From positions 18,042,001 through 18,106,000 of the forward strand of contig WHVY01000001.1 in assembly GCA_022266195.1 (NCBI GenBank): a DNA stretch of 64,000 nt. The letters are read 5' to 3'. The notes under the pieces were generated by a model. That model was not told where the DNA came from, did not search any database, and saw nothing but the letters and a program-made list of their open reading frames with translations. The stretch comes from Tetranychus cinnabarinus. Lineage: Eukaryota > Arthropoda > Arachnida > Trombidiformes > Tetranychidae. A program made the position numbers and the translations under genes. This document shows, piece by piece, positions 62,571 to 64,000 of this stretch (position 1 is its first letter; every line of letters starts with the position of its first letter).

Positions 62571-64000
62571 TTTGAATTACTTTGATATTCATTTCTCTTT
62601 ATTTCAATGTTTAAGGTGAAGCATCATTTATTGTTAACCATGAATATGCCTAACATCCAAATGTTTACATGAGTTTACATGAACTATTAAATTAAGAATT
62701 ATCAGGTTTTTTGCTATTACATTGAGAGGTTCTGGTTACAGTCGAGTAGGCTATGTTACAGAGTTTGCATTTAGCTTGTGAGTTAAACGCTACATCAATA
62801 CCGTCAATTTTCAGTATGAATTTGTTTTTCTACACCTCTTTATATTTACTTTCATTGTTAATAAATCTATAAATCTTGTATTCATTTTCATTTCATTTTT
62901 TCCATCTCATTCTGTTGAGATTAGCCGGGCTAATCTCAACAAATTTTCGTCTGCAACGCTACATGGTATGCGCATATTAAATTAAAAATTTGGTTAGTTC
63001 GGTAGTTTTGGCAATAGCGTGGGTAATTTTCGCACATTTTTATAATGCAGTCTCTACTTATGCTAAGAAAGAGAAAGATTGATATTGCAATTTGAGAAGT
63101 AGAATTCCGAATCAAAGAATCGAAGATAAGGTCAAGCATATAAGGTCAAGGTCATATACGGGCACTCATTTATTTTACCTTCCAAAAAACTTTCATTTCC
63201 ATAGCGTTCAGTTAATCAATGGTTTCATTTTAATTTCATAAAAATTCGGCGACAAGACTGTATGAAATAAGTTCAGTACAATTTGAAATCAATTTAATCA
63301 ATTGTAAAACTTCGATTTCTTCAATTTTGTTTAGCAAGTGGTTTGAATAGTTACTAAAAGTTTCACAGTTTTAGCATCTATTCATGGTTAAATAAGCTAA
63401 TTGACTAATGATTAATCTGAGTGAAACAAAGTCAGTCAACTTTTCAATGCTCAAGTTTTGATGATAATGATATTACACTTGAAAGTAACACATAATTTTT
63501 CAACCACAATTGATGAAGTAAAGTGTAATAGATAAGACAAAAACTTTACCTTTCAGATTTATCATTATAATCTTCATCTCTTGAAATCCTTTATCCATCC
63601 TTCACTTAGTTGATAATGAAATTACTTTTCCCTAGTTTCCTCTCTTTACCTTCATTTTTGTTTCAAACTGAGTCATGATTGATGATTACTTTTTACACTC
63701 AATTTTCAATGCATTTTTACACTCTTCGCAACTCTTTAAACCACATTTACCAACAAAACAAGAAAACAAAAATTTCTTTTTGCTTCTTTCAATCCAAATC
63801 CAGTGTCAATTATTGACCATTCAATAATCACTTATCACTTCACCTCATCACCTAATGAATATTCATTCAACTGAATCGATGGAAACTTCATAATCAAGTC
63901 AAAACAAGTCAAACTAAATGTTTATTTCATTAATTTTCATCAATTTAGTTACCTTTATCTTAACCAAAAACTGAGAAGAGATGAAAGATTATTTTTTTTG
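62571..64000. other. Right-edge stretch, no gene recognised
   Basis: AT-rich DNA with no repeat core, TIR pair or credible reading frame seen. A small inverted repeat around GTTGAGATTAGCCGGGCTAATCTCAAC lies near 62914-62940 (13-bp arms, 1-base centre). Confidence 0.4.
62914..62940. repeat. Short palindrome
   Basis: Arms GTTGAGATTAGCC and GGCTAATCTCAAC are exactly complementary around a single G. This is a compact palindrome in otherwise AT-rich sequence; function unknown. Confidence 0.8.

Overview
This is AT-rich, gene-poor eukaryotic nuclear DNA, about one third G+C by eye. The GT..AG introns, the arthropod-type semaphorin, and the abundance of GAT/ATC and GAA/TTC simple sequence fit a small chelicerate such as a spider mite. 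That species guess is inference; nothing in the window names the organism.

Only two protein genes can be supported well. At the left edge, on the minus strand, is the first coding exon (signal peptide plus start of the Sema domain) of a semaphorin-1a-like guidance ligand; the rest of that gene lies off the window. At 32.3-34.0 kb, on the minus strand, is a complete three-exon membrane-anchored short-chain dehydrogenase of the 17-beta-HSD/retinol dehydrogenase type (397 residues), with a poly(A) signal 3' of its stop. Two gene relics are clear. One is a frameshifted fragment of NBAS, the Sec39-domain vesicle-tethering protein, at 26.6-27.3 kb. The other is a multiply broken gag-like zinc-knuckle ORF at 61.7-62.4 kb. 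A few short reading frames (a signal-peptide ORF at 23.1 kb, an exon-like ORF at 57.1 kb, coding-like islands at 35.0, 52.6 and 59.4 kb) are possible exons or relics that I cannot name.

The most informative content is repetitive. (1) A dispersed family built on a conserved ~40-bp core occurs four times. Each occurrence is a tandem pair 230-280 bp apart beside GAT/ATC-rich sequence; two pairs are in one orientation and two in the other. (2) A 3.6-kb composite element at 40.3-44.0 kb has long imperfect inverted ends, several ~150-180-bp units, and a large pyrimidine-rich minisatellite. Within the minisatellite two adjacent 336-bp blocks are almost identical. (3) Two short elements with terminal inverted repeats starting CAGT and flanked by TA look like Tc1/mariner-type MITEs (44153-44456 and 27489-27905). 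(4) A 50-bp near-perfect hairpin lies at 59110-59159.

The rest is apparently intergenic or intronic DNA rich in microsatellites and polypurine/polypyrimidine runs. Most longer ORFs there are by-products of those repeats. No rRNA, tRNA, CRISPR or prokaryotic operon structure was seen.
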